Assembly: GCA_018383815.1 (NCBI GenBank)
Contig: JAHAWU010000003.1
Span: 1 to 62,307, forward strand
DNA from: Candidatus Jordarchaeia archaeon
GTDB lineage: Archaea > Asgardarchaeota > Jordiarchaeia > Jordiarchaeales > Jordiarchaeaceae
DNA: 62,307 bases
Direction of reading: 5' to 3'
Positions within the stretch are counted from its first letter, which is position 1, and the number at the start of each line of letters is the position of its first letter. The position numbers were made by a program, and so were the translations under genes. The notes under the pieces are model-generated. The model was not told the DNA's origin. It was given only the letters and a program-made list of their open reading frames with translations, and did no database searches. This document shows positions 17,620-27,274 of the stretch, in pieces.

Positions 17620-18156
17620 TTAGAATGTTGACTCTGAAGGTAACCATCTGCGGAGTTTGTGAAATACTCTGGCGATAATTTCGGCTCTCTCTTTTTGTCT
17701 TGTTATATCTTCTCTTGACAATTCTCGGACTTGTTTTGCCGGCGCGCCTGAAACAGATAACCGGGGGGGTACGACCATGTTTTGTACCAGAATGGATCCT
17801 GGGGCAACGAAGGCTCCTTCTCCGATAGTTACGCCTTCATATATTATTACGCCGTCACCTATCGTAACTGCATCTCCACAGTAACAACCATGCATCACCA
17901 CGTTGCTTCCAACACTGACAAAGTTTCCCAAGATGACTGGCGCGTCTTCTGAGTGCGCGTGAATAACGCATCCGTCTTGAATATTAGTGTAGGCACCGAT
18001 TTGCACTTTTGAAAAGTCTCCCCTGATTACGCTACCCGGCCAAATGTTTGAGTATTCTCCTATTTCAACATCTCCTACCAAGGTAGCTTGTGGGCTCACA
18101 TATGCATCTTTATGTATCTTTGGTTTTTTTTCCTGAAATACAACTATCGGACTCAT
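17620..18156 (-). CDS. Gamma-carbonic-anhydrase-like left-handed beta-helix protein
   Basis: 178 residues of hexapeptide repeats, as in the CamH/YrdA/PaaY group. Trimeric gamma-class carbonic anhydrases bind a metal through three histidines. The first is in VIHAHSEDAP and the third in VVMHGC, but the middle ligand, normally in a VTVGH motif, is a serine here (VSVGSNVVMHGC). The typical GAPAKQVRELSREDI tail is present. Without the middle ligand it may be inactive, bind metal differently, or have another role; gamma-CA-like proteins lacking ligands are known. The gene stands alone, oriented like the archaeosine genes. Confidence 0.8.
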   Translation of the reverse strand: MSPIVVFQEKKPKIHKDAYVSPQATLVGDVEIGEYSNIWPGSVIRGDFSKVQIGAYTNIQDGCVIHAHSEDAPVILGNFVSVGSNVVMHGCYCGDAVTIGDGVIIYEGVTIGEGAFVAPGSILVQNMVVPPRLSVSGAPAKQVRELSREDITRQKERAEIIARVFHKLRRWLPSESTF

Positions 18157-18262
18157 CTTTTAATCCTCCACATTTTTCTGTATCCAATCTATTTATTAGT
18201 ATAATCATTTTTGAAAATAAGTCTACCCATTTATCTTTGAAAAAAATTAAGATTCCTTAATA

Positions 18263-19345
18263 CTACTTGTATTTATCGGGCGTCCTGTTCCAAATAAATT
18301 CTTCTTCACAGTAGTCACGCCACTCACTTTTACAGTCACATTCAGCCTTTAGCAGTACTTCTGGGTTTTGATTTAATGTGAATTCAGCTAGAAGGTCTTT
18401 AATTCTTTTATCACATTTTCCACAGTTGTGCGGGCCCTTTTCACTTCCTATCCCTACTAAACTGCAGATGATTCTTTTGTTTTTAGTTAGATTCTTAGTG
18501 ATAATTTTCAGGATTTCAATCACACTCCAAAGCCATGGAGGCCTATACTTGCCCTGATTCCAAAGGTATTCTACTAGGGTGCCTCTGTGAACTGTGCAGG
18601 GATTAAAGGATATGGAGTTTACGCCGATTTTAAAAGAGTCCTCAGCAGAACGTATAGAATCTATTATGGCTTCTCTTTCCCTTAGAAATGGTGGCTTAAT
18701 AAGTATGTATGATTTTACACCGACCCCGCTTTTGTTAGCTATTGAAACAGCTCTCTCAAATTCATTTAGATTAAAACCTTTGTTTATGTAATGATTCCTG
18801 ATTTCATCGTTACTTGTTTCAAGGCCAATTCCTATCTCTAAATAGATGTCCCTTAGTATGTCGCGGCATTCGCTTAAAATTTCATAATTCACATACTGCG
18901 GCCTTGTTTCCACAATTACTTCCTCAACCCGTTCATCTGACGCGATTTTTTTAAAAATAGCTCTTCTTGCGGCTTTAGGGACCTCCAGCTCGTCCAAAAA
19001 ACTACCAGAAGTGAAAATTTTGATTGCTAGGGAATCTTCAACTGAGCCACAGGAATCATAAGCCAAATCAAATTGTTTAATTAAAGATTCGGAATCAGGG
19101 ACAGTAATAGGCGCGTCATAGATGTACCCGCACATGGAGCAGCCTCCCTTATCTGATAATGCCCAGCTGCAGCCTCTTGTAGCTAGAATAACCACTAGAG
19201 ATGTTCCAACCTTATTTAACAACCTGTCCCTTTCCAACCAGAATTTTACAGGCCTTCTGGTAAAGTCCTCCCTGTATCTGTTTAGACTTTTTTGACGGAT
19301 TTGAAATATCTTATTGGATAATTCAGAATCATTATATCCAAACAT
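18263..19345 (-). CDS. raSEA: Radical SAM enzyme of archaeosine synthesis (RaSEA)
   Basis: 360 residues. The cluster-binding motif is ILATRGCSWALSDKGGCSMC, with cysteines spaced C-x8-C-x2-C, the long-spaced variant seen in this family (Elp3/MiaB-like superfamily). RaSEA works with ArcS to turn the lysine adduct of preQ0 at tRNA position 15 into archaeosine. A cysteine set near the C-terminus (CGKCDKR, KAECDCKSEW, DYCEEEF) is also visible. The ATG at 19345 is 2 nt from the ArcS stop, so the two are co-transcribed and probably coupled. Confidence 0.88.
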   Translation of the reverse strand: MFGYNDSELSNKIFQIRQKSLNRYREDFTRRPVKFWLERDRLLNKVGTSLVVILATRGCSWALSDKGGCSMCGYIYDAPITVPDSESLIKQFDLAYDSCGSVEDSLAIKIFTSGSFLDELEVPKAARRAIFKKIASDERVEEVIVETRPQYVNYEILSECRDILRDIYLEIGIGLETSNDEIRNHYINKGFNLNEFERAVSIANKSGVGVKSYILIKPPFLREREAIIDSIRSAEDSFKIGVNSISFNPCTVHRGTLVEYLWNQGKYRPPWLWSVIEILKIITKNLTKNKRIICSLVGIGSEKGPHNCGKCDKRIKDLLAEFTLNQNPEVLLKAECDCKSEWRDYCEEEFIWNRTPDKYK

Positions 19346-19347
19346 TT

Positions 19348-21330
19348 TTAATCCTTCTTTTTCTCGGTGAGAAAAACGGCAACACCTTTTTTACATTGTT
19401 TCATCTCGGATCCACTCATATTAGATATCCCCACAGCAATTAGTTCTTTTTCCACATTATAGATCATTACAGAGTCTCCCGGTCTAATCTGTGGGTCTGC
19501 ATCTTTAACGCCTGGAGCGAAAAGGTTTTTCCCATCTAGAATATCTCCACCAAATTCTATCCAGTAGCCGTGACCAACTAACCTTTCGGCGCCTTTTAGG
19601 GTCATTCTAAGTAAACCAAATATGGGGGTAAATACAGCAATTAATTTTTGGTCTACAAAAATTTTCACATCCCCCCTCCTATCTCTCCTAAAATCTGCAT
19701 CGTTAGGTATTAGCTTTTCTGCGGCGCCTATCCCGAATTGGTAGTCAGCGATTTTTCTTAAACAGTCTATTGTCCCAATCTTTTTAGAGCCTGACAAGTC
19801 AGCATACTCCTCTAGATTTCTTTTTAAACTAGACAAGCTTTTTTCTCCAGCTATGTTGCCACTCACCTCGGTGAATATAATATCTTTTCCAGAAATCTCG
19901 GAAGCCTTTAAACAGGCTTTGCGGTATCCTCCATCTAAATGTGCTATTACTACCGTTTCTTTATCCAACTTTTCCAAATACTTTGATAGAGAACTTGAGG
20001 CTATTTCTATTTCCTCGTAATCCCAATCGCCTGTCACGGGAATATCATAATGCGCCGCAGGATAAACTTGTTCTAGCTCTCTTGGAACAAGTCCAAGGGG
20101 GGACGAAAGTATAACCTCTTGTATCATTCCCTTACCAACACTTCTTATAACTTCTCTAAACCTTTTATGTGATTGTGAAAGTGAGTAGGGCTTTTTTGCA
20201 GAACAAGGCAAAATGACTACCGTTTTTACACCTATGATGGGGGTATATCGTTCTGAAACCCTTATTCTAAATCTTTTAATTTCCGGCCTATTATAGGACT
20301 CCGACCCTATACAACAAACCAATCCCTTTTTAGCAACTGGAGTGTACTCCTCAAGAAAATTATAGTGGGTGTTATCCATAATTCGAAGAGAGGCCGCCAT
20401 TGCCGGGGAATAATGTGATGATAGCTCCACCCTCTCTCGCAGGAATCCCTCTCTTATATCTAACCTAATCTTTTTTAATACAGAGGTTGAAAAAAGAATG
20501 TTGTGTTGCAATAATTTATAAAAGCGCTCATTTGAATGCATCTCTCTTAATTCAGAAATAGTGTATGTTGAACATATCTCACAGTTGCAAGGAAGCTCAA
20601 CTAGATCCCAAACCTTTTTTGACCCAACTTCTTGTAATAAATTATTTATTCTTGCCTCCTGTATCATAAGTGTTGTATCGAAAATATCAACGCCAAAATA
20701 AACTAGATGAGAATAATATGCGGGATGAATTGGACCCGGAACATAAACTAAAGAGTTGGGCGAAATTTTTCCCCTGACCTTTATGATAAATTCCACCAAC
20801 TCACGGGGATTCCCTATAACATCACCTATATTCTTCAAAATATAAACGTCAAAGCCTAGTTGAGAGAGATCATCTATGTGTTTTTCACACAGATCGAAAT
20901 ACCTTGAATAGAATATTGGAACCGCGAGATACCTTTTTTCAGCTCTTTCTTTGAAATAGACAGAATTCTTAAGTAGATTATCGAAAAACTTTCTAGTATC
21001 TTCCCGTTCCAGTTCTAAAAAAAGGCCGCATGGAACTGTTAAAATCTTTGGCTGTAATTTTAATTGGTCTTCCAAACATTGATCTAAGTTGTCATAGATG
21101 AGAGGATTAGCCGTGTTTGCCATAAAAACATTCGAATAACTGTTTTCTTTTAAAGAGTCAGGGAGAATATTAAAAATTAACATTTCTTCAGAAACATAAT
21201 TTATATGAGGGTATTTAGCATGAATAATTGAGGGTGTTAGAATTTTTTTATCTATTAACTCTATTCTTCCAATTCTACCTGGGCCATCATGTTTGGAGAC
21301 TTCAAAAATGGGCTTTTTATCTTCTTCCAA
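19348..21330 (-). CDS. arcS: Archaeosine synthase ArcS (TgtA2)
   Basis: 660 residues. The N-terminal two thirds are a degenerate TGT-like barrel, then the ArcS-specific part TVVILPCSAKKPYSLSQSHK at about 370-390 with the PCSxKKPYSxSxSH signature, and a C-terminal PUA domain (VDQKLIAVFTPIFGLLRMTL to GVAVFLTEKKKD). ArcS attaches lysine to preQ0-15 in tRNA, which RaSEA then cleaves. Length matches the euryarchaeal enzyme. The first gene of the pair; archaeal TgtA is not in the window. Confidence 0.92.
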   Translation of the reverse strand: MEEDKKPIFEVSKHDGPGRIGRIELIDKKILTPSIIHAKYPHINYVSEEMLIFNILPDSLKENSYSNVFMANTANPLIYDNLDQCLEDQLKLQPKILTVPCGLFLELEREDTRKFFDNLLKNSVYFKERAEKRYLAVPIFYSRYFDLCEKHIDDLSQLGFDVYILKNIGDVIGNPRELVEFIIKVRGKISPNSLVYVPGPIHPAYYSHLVYFGVDIFDTTLMIQEARINNLLQEVGSKKVWDLVELPCNCEICSTYTISELREMHSNERFYKLLQHNILFSTSVLKKIRLDIREGFLRERVELSSHYSPAMAASLRIMDNTHYNFLEEYTPVAKKGLVCCIGSESYNRPEIKRFRIRVSERYTPIIGVKTVVILPCSAKKPYSLSQSHKRFREVIRSVGKGMIQEVILSSPLGLVPRELEQVYPAAHYDIPVTGDWDYEEIEIASSSLSKYLEKLDKETVVIAHLDGGYRKACLKASEISGKDIIFTEVSGNIAGEKSLSSLKRNLEEYADLSGSKKIGTIDCLRKIADYQFGIGAAEKLIPNDADFRRDRRGDVKIFVDQKLIAVFTPIFGLLRMTLKGAERLVGHGYWIEFGGDILDGKNLFAPGVKDADPQIRPGDSVMIYNVEKELIAVGISNMSGSEMKQCKKGVAVFLTEKKKD

Positions 21331-21442
21331 ATTTAGCCACGCCTCGATGGTTAGTCTTGTAAAACATTGATTTTTTAAAATACAGGGGGGTTACCAATCA
21401 ATATTGATTAATATTTTTTATTAGTAAGACTATTTACCATGT

Positions 21443-22138
21443 TCATTTTTGAAATTTCTCTAGAAACCTATTTACTGTATAATATGATTTGGATAGATCC
21501 TGCATCAGAGTTAAAAAATCGGTTTTCTCGTATCTTGCTTGCATATTTTTAAGATTCACCCAGTCTAGTTTACTCTCTTTAAGAAGAGAGGTGTAAATCT
21601 GTTTGGCTAACCAGTAATAGTCCTGCCTACGCAACTTTCGGCGCTCTTTCTCTTCTAAAGAAGATCTTACTAGGTTAAAGATCTTTTTTGCTCCTATCAT
21701 ATCTTCATTAATTAAAGAAGTCAGGACAAAGAGCAACACACTCAGAGAAGCGATTTTTTCAGCAAGATTAAAATTTTTCCAGTCCAGGATGGCAAGTTCG
21801 TATCCGCGCACAAAACTGTCTCGCGCCTTGTTCGCATTATTTGTCGCTGAGAAGCAATCACCAACTTCTATAAAAAACCCGCTTGCTCTACCGTAATCTC
21901 TCTCCCCTTCAAAAAATTCAGCACAGCGCAAAAAAAGTTTAGCCGCCTCCTCATAATCACCCCTCTCTTTTAAGTCCATACCAGTTTGTATCAATTTTCC
22001 AATAGAACCCAAAGCAGCTGTGTAAAGATCACAAGCTTTTTTCTCATCTTGCAAAACGTATTTTGCTATCCTATATGCTTCAATAAAATCTTTTCTGGAA
22101 ATTGCCTCATTGAACAGCCTTTTTTGCACTTCGAACAC
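21443..22138 (-). CDS. Alpha-helical TPR/SNAP-like protein
   Basis: 231 residues, almost entirely helical, of unknown family. Repeating helix pairs are visible: EAYRIAKYVLQDEKKACDLY, LKERGDYEEAAKLFLRCAEF, FEGERDYGRASGFFIEVGDC and NKARDSFVRGYELAILDWKN. The spacing fits tetratricopeptide repeats with the longer helices of alpha-SNAP-type proteins. No signal or membrane segment. Likely a protein-binding scaffold. It lies upstream of arcS on the same strand but 110 nt away with its own AT-rich gap. Confidence 0.6.
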   Translation of the reverse strand: MFEVQKRLFNEAISRKDFIEAYRIAKYVLQDEKKACDLYTAALGSIGKLIQTGMDLKERGDYEEAAKLFLRCAEFFEGERDYGRASGFFIEVGDCFSATNNANKARDSFVRGYELAILDWKNFNLAEKIASLSVLLFVLTSLINEDMIGAKKIFNLVRSSLEEKERRKLRRQDYYWLAKQIYTSLLKESKLDWVNLKNMQARYEKTDFLTLMQDLSKSYYTVNRFLEKFQK

Positions 22139-22300
22139 CAGAAACTATTTCCAAAAACTTCCATAAATATTTATACCAGTATATTTAACAATAAACACTA
22201 AAATCTTGATTTCATAGTATAGTTATAGGAATTAACAACTTTTAAATTCCAATCATATCCGAGACGGAGCCGGTATAGCTCTAAACAGTAGGTTGATTTT

Positions 22301-23299
22301 ATGGGAGTGAGCATTACAAACTCAGGCGCCATTATACTGGATAAAGTTATTTGCGACGGGCATGTTCCCGGCAGTAAGATAAGAGTTATAACTCATGTAC
22401 ATTCAGATCACCTTCAGGGATTAGAAAAGAGTATTAGAGAATGTGATTTAATCTGCTCAACTCCTGCCACTAAGGATTTACTTGAAGTTATGGAGGGACT
22501 GTATCCATTACAAATGATTACTCCCCTCTATGGAACCCCCTTCAATTACGAGAAGAACACCGTTACCCTGTATCCTTCTGGGCATATTCTTGGGGCAGCA
22601 CAAGTCTTAGTAGAAACAGAGAATGGGGAAAGGTACCTTTATAGTAGCGATTTTGATTATGAGAAAATACAGGCAATAAAGTGTGACGTTCTAGTTTTAG
22701 ATGCTACATACGGTCACCCCTCTTGTATTCGACCTCCCCCCAGTACTATTAGACGTGAATTAATTAATTTTGTTCGTGAAGAATTAGAGAATAATAACTC
22801 AATTATCATCTTGGGATTCTATGGAAAGCTCCAAGAAGTAATGAGTTTACTTCGCAAGGAGAAAATTGAAGTACCCTTCATTAACCCACCGAAGGTTTAC
22901 TTGATTTCAAAGATTTATGAAAAATACGGTATTCATCTAGGCGAGTTCTACTCCTCAAATAGTGAATTAGGGAGGAGAATAACTAAATCGCAACAGCACA
23001 TCGGGTTTTACCATCCATCATCAAGACCTAAAATATCTGAGAATCCAGTTTTCATACATTTAACAGGGTGGCAATTTGGAACACCATACAAAAAAGTTTC
23101 ACCAAGGGAGTATATTTTTTCATTCAGTGGGCATGCAGATTTTAACCAACTAATTAAGTATGTGGAAGAGTGTAAACCGAAATTAGTAATAACTGACAAC
23201 GCTCGTCCGGGTGAAGCATCCAGACTGGCGGAAGAAATTAAGGCGAGGTTGGGAATAGAAGCGAAACCTGAACCGTCCAGCAGTAATACCAAAAAATAA
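22301..23299 (+). CDS. Metallo-beta-lactamase-fold nuclease-like protein
   Basis: 332 residues. The HxHxDH zinc motif is in THVHSDHLQG (about 32-41), followed by PSGHILGAAQVLVET, SSDFDYEKI, DATYGHPSC and a C-terminal SGHADFNQLI. This order of motifs is that of the mRNA 3'-end-processing/exonuclease-like branch (COG1236-type) of the superfamily. It lacks KH domains and is distinct from FttA at 59834. Probable metal-dependent nucleic-acid hydrolase. Divergent from the TPR-like gene. Confidence 0.75.
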   Translation: MGVSITNSGAIILDKVICDGHVPGSKIRVITHVHSDHLQGLEKSIRECDLICSTPATKDLLEVMEGLYPLQMITPLYGTPFNYEKNTVTLYPSGHILGAAQVLVETENGERYLYSSDFDYEKIQAIKCDVLVLDATYGHPSCIRPPPSTIRRELINFVREELENNNSIIILGFYGKLQEVMSLLRKEKIEVPFINPPKVYLISKIYEKYGIHLGEFYSSNSELGRRITKSQQHIGFYHPSSRPKISENPVFIHLTGWQFGTPYKKVSPREYIFSFSGHADFNQLIKYVEECKPKLVITDNARPGEASRLAEEIKARLGIEAKPEPSSSNTKK

Positions 23300-23378
23300 G
23301 CCTTTTAAAGACGAAAAAAAGGGAAAATTGGGTTTACTAAACTTAAAGGTTTTTTAAAGTTGAAATAAGAGAAGGAAT

Positions 23379-25760
23379 CTAAATGTTTAGGTTATACCTT
23401 CTGCGTTCTAGAAATTCTTGCTTTTTGGGATCATTCCAAGTTCCTTTCAGCCCCTGCAAGTATCCCGTTATTCTCGAAAGAATCTCGGCATTAGGGCTCC
23501 CACACTTCGGGCATTTAAAGTCCAAGAGTTCCTCTACGGAATTGAACTGGTTCTGTTTCCAATCCATTCGCCCCTGACTGTGACAACTGCTACAAGACCA
23601 CATATCCACTGTGAAATCAAAATAAGCAGTAAGAGTGTTTCTAGCTATTTTTTGAATGAATTTCCATAGGGCTTCAGGATCCGGATAAGCATCGTCCAAG
23701 AAAATGTGCTGAAGGAAGCCTCCTCCAAGAAGTGGAGCAAACATCGCTTCCTTCTTTATTCTTTCAGATAACGGTATATCTGCGTCTACCGGCTGATGAA
23801 CCGAGTTCGTTAGATAAACATTTGGATAACTACCTCTAAGAAACGGTCGAATTTCAGGATACCGCTCATACATTATTTTAGCAAGTCTACCAGCAGCCGA
23901 CTCAGCAGGTGTCCTAGTTATCTGTATCGAGAGTCCAGTTTCCTCTGACCACTCATCAGCCAGCTCCTGCATTGTTTTTATAACCTTTAATGCAAATTTC
24001 AATCCCTCTTCATGCCAAAGTGGATAACCAACCACTATTTCGGTCATTTCAGCGAAACCAATGGTCCCTATAAGAAGCTTCCGCTCTTCAGGAATAATCA
24101 TATCTTTTCCATTTGGCCGCTTAACATTGTATAGTGGAGCTAGCCCAAGTTTTTTAATTCTTTTAATTATGCTATATCGGTTTAGAAGGCTCGGTATAGT
24201 CACATTATTTATTATTTGCGTAAAGTCTTCGAAAAATTTACTCTCATCCTGTTTAAAAGTTCTGGCAGCACTAGCAACAGGGTTGGGAGTGTCCATTTGA
24301 ATCGCGCCGAACACTGCATTTCCTGTGAGGTACTCCTCCTTTTGTTCTGGAGTGTCTGCTGCCCAAGTATGGGAACAACAAGATACGCACCCGCCAACAA
24401 TTTTTCTTCTCCAATTGAGATAGTTTACAAAATATGGAAGACCGTACTTGGCGGTTAACTTTGCAGCCCAGATATAGGCCTCCTCAAACTCAGGCTTCAT
24501 CCATTCCTCGCGAAGTTCTATGTTAATCTTTGGATAATTAAAAAGTTTACCGTACCTATCGCCGTTATACATTGTTTTCATCAGAGTTATAAAGTATTTT
24601 TTAACTTCTTCAACAAAATCTCCATAAACATAGCGTTCACTAACTTTGCCGCCAGGCATGATTACTGGCTCATCCATAAATTCCTTTTTTATACCAGGAC
24701 CAATGTCAATGGAAGTGAAGGGCACTTGGCCGCCACGGGCAACATACTGTTGGGTGGCGATAAAAGGTGTGTGTTGACAAGCTTGTTCCACTTCACGCTC
24801 ATAGAAAACTCTCATAGTGTAAGCCACTATGGAATCTATTATCTCCCTGGGGATCTGGCTGAATTTTGCGTATAAATCTTCATTAAGATTTAAAGTAGCA
24901 GGGTTCATACTGGATACTAAGTTTTGTGCTGCCCTTGTGAGTTCTTCTTGTTTTAATTCCTTCAGGTACCAGGCAATTGACTCCATCCAATTGTGAAATC
25001 CTTGACCTCCAGACATATTACTTTGCCACGAGGCAAGCCATATTGCAGCATGGTTTGTAAAAACTATTAGATGTTTGGCAGGTCCAGCGCTTGAAGAGTG
25101 AGCGCCCTGTAGCCCGTCTGGCTCTAATCCTAAAACCATAAATAGTCTGGGGTCCCATGATGCGCAGTAATCTCTTATGCTGGTGTATTCCCTATCTTTA
25201 TGATAGTTATCGCCCATTAGGTGAGCGTCGGCTATGTTGGTTGTGAATCTTAAGGTTTTCCCAGAGGGAACCTCAACTTCTAAATATCCGGGTAGTGTTA
25301 GGTAAGTATGTTCGGACATAACTTTGTCGTAAACTATTTTAGCAATAGTTTCGGGATTTATCTGTAAGTTTGCATTCCAAGTATGCTTGAGTGGATTAAC
25401 AATCATCTCGTTTAAGTCATAAATCGGCACACCGATTCTGGTATATCGCTTTCTTTCTTCAACCATACCCATCTCAGCTAGTACTGAGCAGGCCATTTCC
25501 CGTATCATGGGGCTTGAAAGCCATTGGATATTAGAGGATATGATTCGTTGCACAATTCTTTTTGCTACCTCAGCCGCCTTCTCTTTTTCTATTCCTGTTT
25601 CTCTAACAAGACTTTTAATTATTTTAGAAACATCAAAGTTCTCGATTGTGCCCCTCGAAGTCCTCACTGGGGGTAGTAAGGAGTGGATAAAGTTTCCATT
25701 GCTTTCGGGTTCCAAAGGGAGCTCTTCTCTCTTTTTTGATGAATGACTAGAGTTAGACAT
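23379..25760 (-). CDS. nrdD: Anaerobic (class III) ribonucleoside-triphosphate reductase
   Basis: About 793 residues. Makes dNTPs in the absence of oxygen using a glycyl radical. An N-terminal ATP-cone lies at about 35-115. The active-site cysteines are in IVGGCVSCCSHT. A C-terminal zinc ribbon has CSSCHSQG and CPKCGSP, and the glycyl-radical site is SRITGYLQGLKG near the end. GTG at 25769 is possible, but AGGAG is 8 nt before the ATG at 25760, which is preferred. The activating enzyme NrdG is not in the window. A glutaredoxin-like gene sits directly upstream, which suggests a thiol-reduced NrdD rather than a formate-dependent one. Confidence 0.95.
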   Translation of the reverse strand: MSNSSHSSKKREELPLEPESNGNFIHSLLPPVRTSRGTIENFDVSKIIKSLVRETGIEKEKAAEVAKRIVQRIISSNIQWLSSPMIREMACSVLAEMGMVEERKRYTRIGVPIYDLNEMIVNPLKHTWNANLQINPETIAKIVYDKVMSEHTYLTLPGYLEVEVPSGKTLRFTTNIADAHLMGDNYHKDREYTSIRDYCASWDPRLFMVLGLEPDGLQGAHSSSAGPAKHLIVFTNHAAIWLASWQSNMSGGQGFHNWMESIAWYLKELKQEELTRAAQNLVSSMNPATLNLNEDLYAKFSQIPREIIDSIVAYTMRVFYEREVEQACQHTPFIATQQYVARGGQVPFTSIDIGPGIKKEFMDEPVIMPGGKVSERYVYGDFVEEVKKYFITLMKTMYNGDRYGKLFNYPKINIELREEWMKPEFEEAYIWAAKLTAKYGLPYFVNYLNWRRKIVGGCVSCCSHTWAADTPEQKEEYLTGNAVFGAIQMDTPNPVASAARTFKQDESKFFEDFTQIINNVTIPSLLNRYSIIKRIKKLGLAPLYNVKRPNGKDMIIPEERKLLIGTIGFAEMTEIVVGYPLWHEEGLKFALKVIKTMQELADEWSEETGLSIQITRTPAESAAGRLAKIMYERYPEIRPFLRGSYPNVYLTNSVHQPVDADIPLSERIKKEAMFAPLLGGGFLQHIFLDDAYPDPEALWKFIQKIARNTLTAYFDFTVDMWSCSSCHSQGRMDWKQNQFNSVEELLDFKCPKCGSPNAEILSRITGYLQGLKGTWNDPKKQEFLERRRYNLNI

Positions 25761-25765
25761 AACAA

Positions 25766-26056
25766 TCACTCCTGGTTAAATATTCGCCTCTCTAATTCTT
25801 CATGATAGATAATTTCCCCCAACACCAATTCTCTAATTGACCCATCTTCATTTACCAATACTACGGAAGGAGTTGATGAAATGTAAATTTGATTTTGTAG
25901 TAAATCGAATTCTAAAGAATCTGGTACACCATTTGTGATATCTACCAATTCCACAGGTATGTTTAGCTTTTTGCCCACTTCTAAAGTAATCTTTTTCATT
26001 GTTGGACAGTTAGGGCAATTCACTTGTGTAAATACTAATAGCTTCTTTACGCGCAT
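25766..26056 (-). CDS. Glutaredoxin/thioredoxin-like redox protein
   Basis: About 96 residues from ATG 26056: KKLLVFTQVNCPNCPTMKK has the redox motif CPNC near the N-terminus, and SSTPSVVLVNEDG the cis-proline loop of the thioredoxin fold. An in-frame longer start at 26143 would add about 29 residues not typical of the family. It ends 5 nt before nrdD, so it is very likely the electron donor of NrdD (NrdH/Grx role), as known for some archaeal class III reductases. Confidence 0.85.
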   Translation of the reverse strand: MRVKKLLVFTQVNCPNCPTMKKITLEVGKKLNIPVELVDITNGVPDSLEFDLLQNQIYISSTPSVVLVNEDGSIRELVLGEIIYHEELERRIFNQE

Positions 26057-26677
26057 CTTGTTTACGCCCTCTATATCTAATTTTGAACATTTAATCCGAA
26101 GTGGCCTTAGATTTTTATAAGAATCCAGCGAAGCTTTTGCCAATGTGTGTTCATTTGACCATTGAGACTCGCAATTAATTGATTTTTTTAAAGTATAATT
26201 AATTTGGTCTCACAATAATATTATTTTTGATTATTTAAAGTCCAAACTTGGGGAAGTTTAATTGAGGGTGGTGTTGTATTTTTCACATTTATAATTACTA
26301 AAATTTTTTAGATAATTTACTCTACTTTTTTTGAGCTATATAAAATTTTCGCGTGGCCACAATATTTTCCATTTCGAGTAGACTTCGTGCAATATGCATA
26401 ATGAGGAAATAGCGCCATAATTCATTCAGTATAGAGAAGCTTGGAATAATTTAGATATCAGCAAGGTTAGTACAATTTTTCTGTTTAAAAAAACGAGTAA
26501 TACATAGGTAAATTAAAAGGAAGTACAGAATATCAGCCTTTTAGTTGCCATATTTATGTTAAAAGGTGAGTGGGGTTGAGGCTACAATATAGCATAAAAG
26601 ATATATATCCTCTTTGAATATTACTCCATACAATTGTAGCACCCTTTCCGAAAATTGTTTTGTGAGGTGAAATAAGG
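26057..26677. other. Intergenic region between grx and the HTH gene
   Basis: About 600 bp, AT-rich, with divergent promoters expected at both ends. No tRNA, repeat or supported ORF was seen. Confidence 0.35.
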
Positions 26678-26728
26678 TTGCAGAGGTGTTCTTTCCTCCA
26701 CAGTTGGAGGGTTGAAGAAATTCGCTGA
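26678..26728 (+). CDS. Possible 16-codon leader ORF overlapping the HTH gene
   Basis: TTG at 26678 lies 6 nt behind GAGGTGA. The frame encodes MQRCSFLHSWRVEEIR and stops at 26728, overlapping the HTH gene start (26712) in another frame. It may be a leader for translational coupling, or it may mark a frameshift that would join it to the HTH protein. Confidence 0.3.
   Translation: MQRCSFLHSWRVEEIR
26695..26710 (+). promoter_or_regulatory. Hairpin that would hide the HTH gene's SD
   Basis: CCTCCA (26695-26700), loop CAGT, TGGAGG (26705-26710). The 3' arm is the SD-like GGAGG immediately before the TTG at 26712, so folding would block ribosome access. Confidence 0.4.
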
Positions 26729-27260
26729 AGCGGATATCTTCGAACTATTAAATAGAATAGACTCCCTCATAGAGGGCATAAACCTATTTTTGAAAGACGA
26801 AAAAGAGGAAAACAAGAATTTTTTGTTGAGTTCTTTAAAAAAGAATTTCCTCAAAGAATTCTCTTTACTAAGAGAAGGAATCGAAAATTTAGCCTCCATA
26901 GCATTGACGAAAAAGCAAAGAGAAATTCTGATGTACATATCAAATCTAGAGAGAGTCACTGTTTTCACAAGGCTTGCCGAGGAAATTTCGGAAAAATTTG
27001 AAATGCCTAAATCAACGGCTAGGTGGAATCTTAACAGACTTAAAAAAGCAGGGCTAATAACTGCAGGAAACAAAGAAAACAAAGGTATTCCAGTATCCCT
27101 CACATATATCGGTAAAATAGTGGCGCGCAAAGTGTACATCGACAATATAAGAGAAAATAAGTTCGTATCTGCCAATGTTACACAATTTGTAGACACTCTC
27201 GAATTCAAAAACATGCAAAAGGAGGCAATCGAGGAAGAACTTCAACTAAAAATGCTTTAA
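26712..27260 (+). CDS. Winged-helix transcription regulator
   Basis: 182 residues. An N-terminal helical/coiled region (about 1-75) leads into a wHTH: LTKKQREILMYISNLERVTV, then EKFEMPKSTARWNLNRLKKA and GLITAGNKENKGIPVSLTYI. A C-terminal helix ends in EEELQLKML. The start at 26712 (TTG) is uncertain because GGAGGG is directly adjacent, leaving no normal SD spacing. It is flanked by palindromes on both sides that could be autoregulatory sites. Target unknown. Confidence 0.65.
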   Translation: MKKFAEADIFELLNRIDSLIEGINLFLKDEKEENKNFLLSSLKKNFLKEFSLLREGIENLASIALTKKQREILMYISNLERVTVFTRLAEEISEKFEMPKSTARWNLNRLKKAGLITAGNKENKGIPVSLTYIGKIVARKVYIDNIRENKFVSANVTQFVDTLEFKNMQKEAIEEELQLKML

Positions 27261-27274
27261 CGGAGGAAAAGCAT

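Noticed and set aside
22301-23299. Second FttA/aCPSF-type factor
   Set aside because: Has the metallo-beta-lactamase core but no KH domains and a shorter length; named only as nuclease-like.
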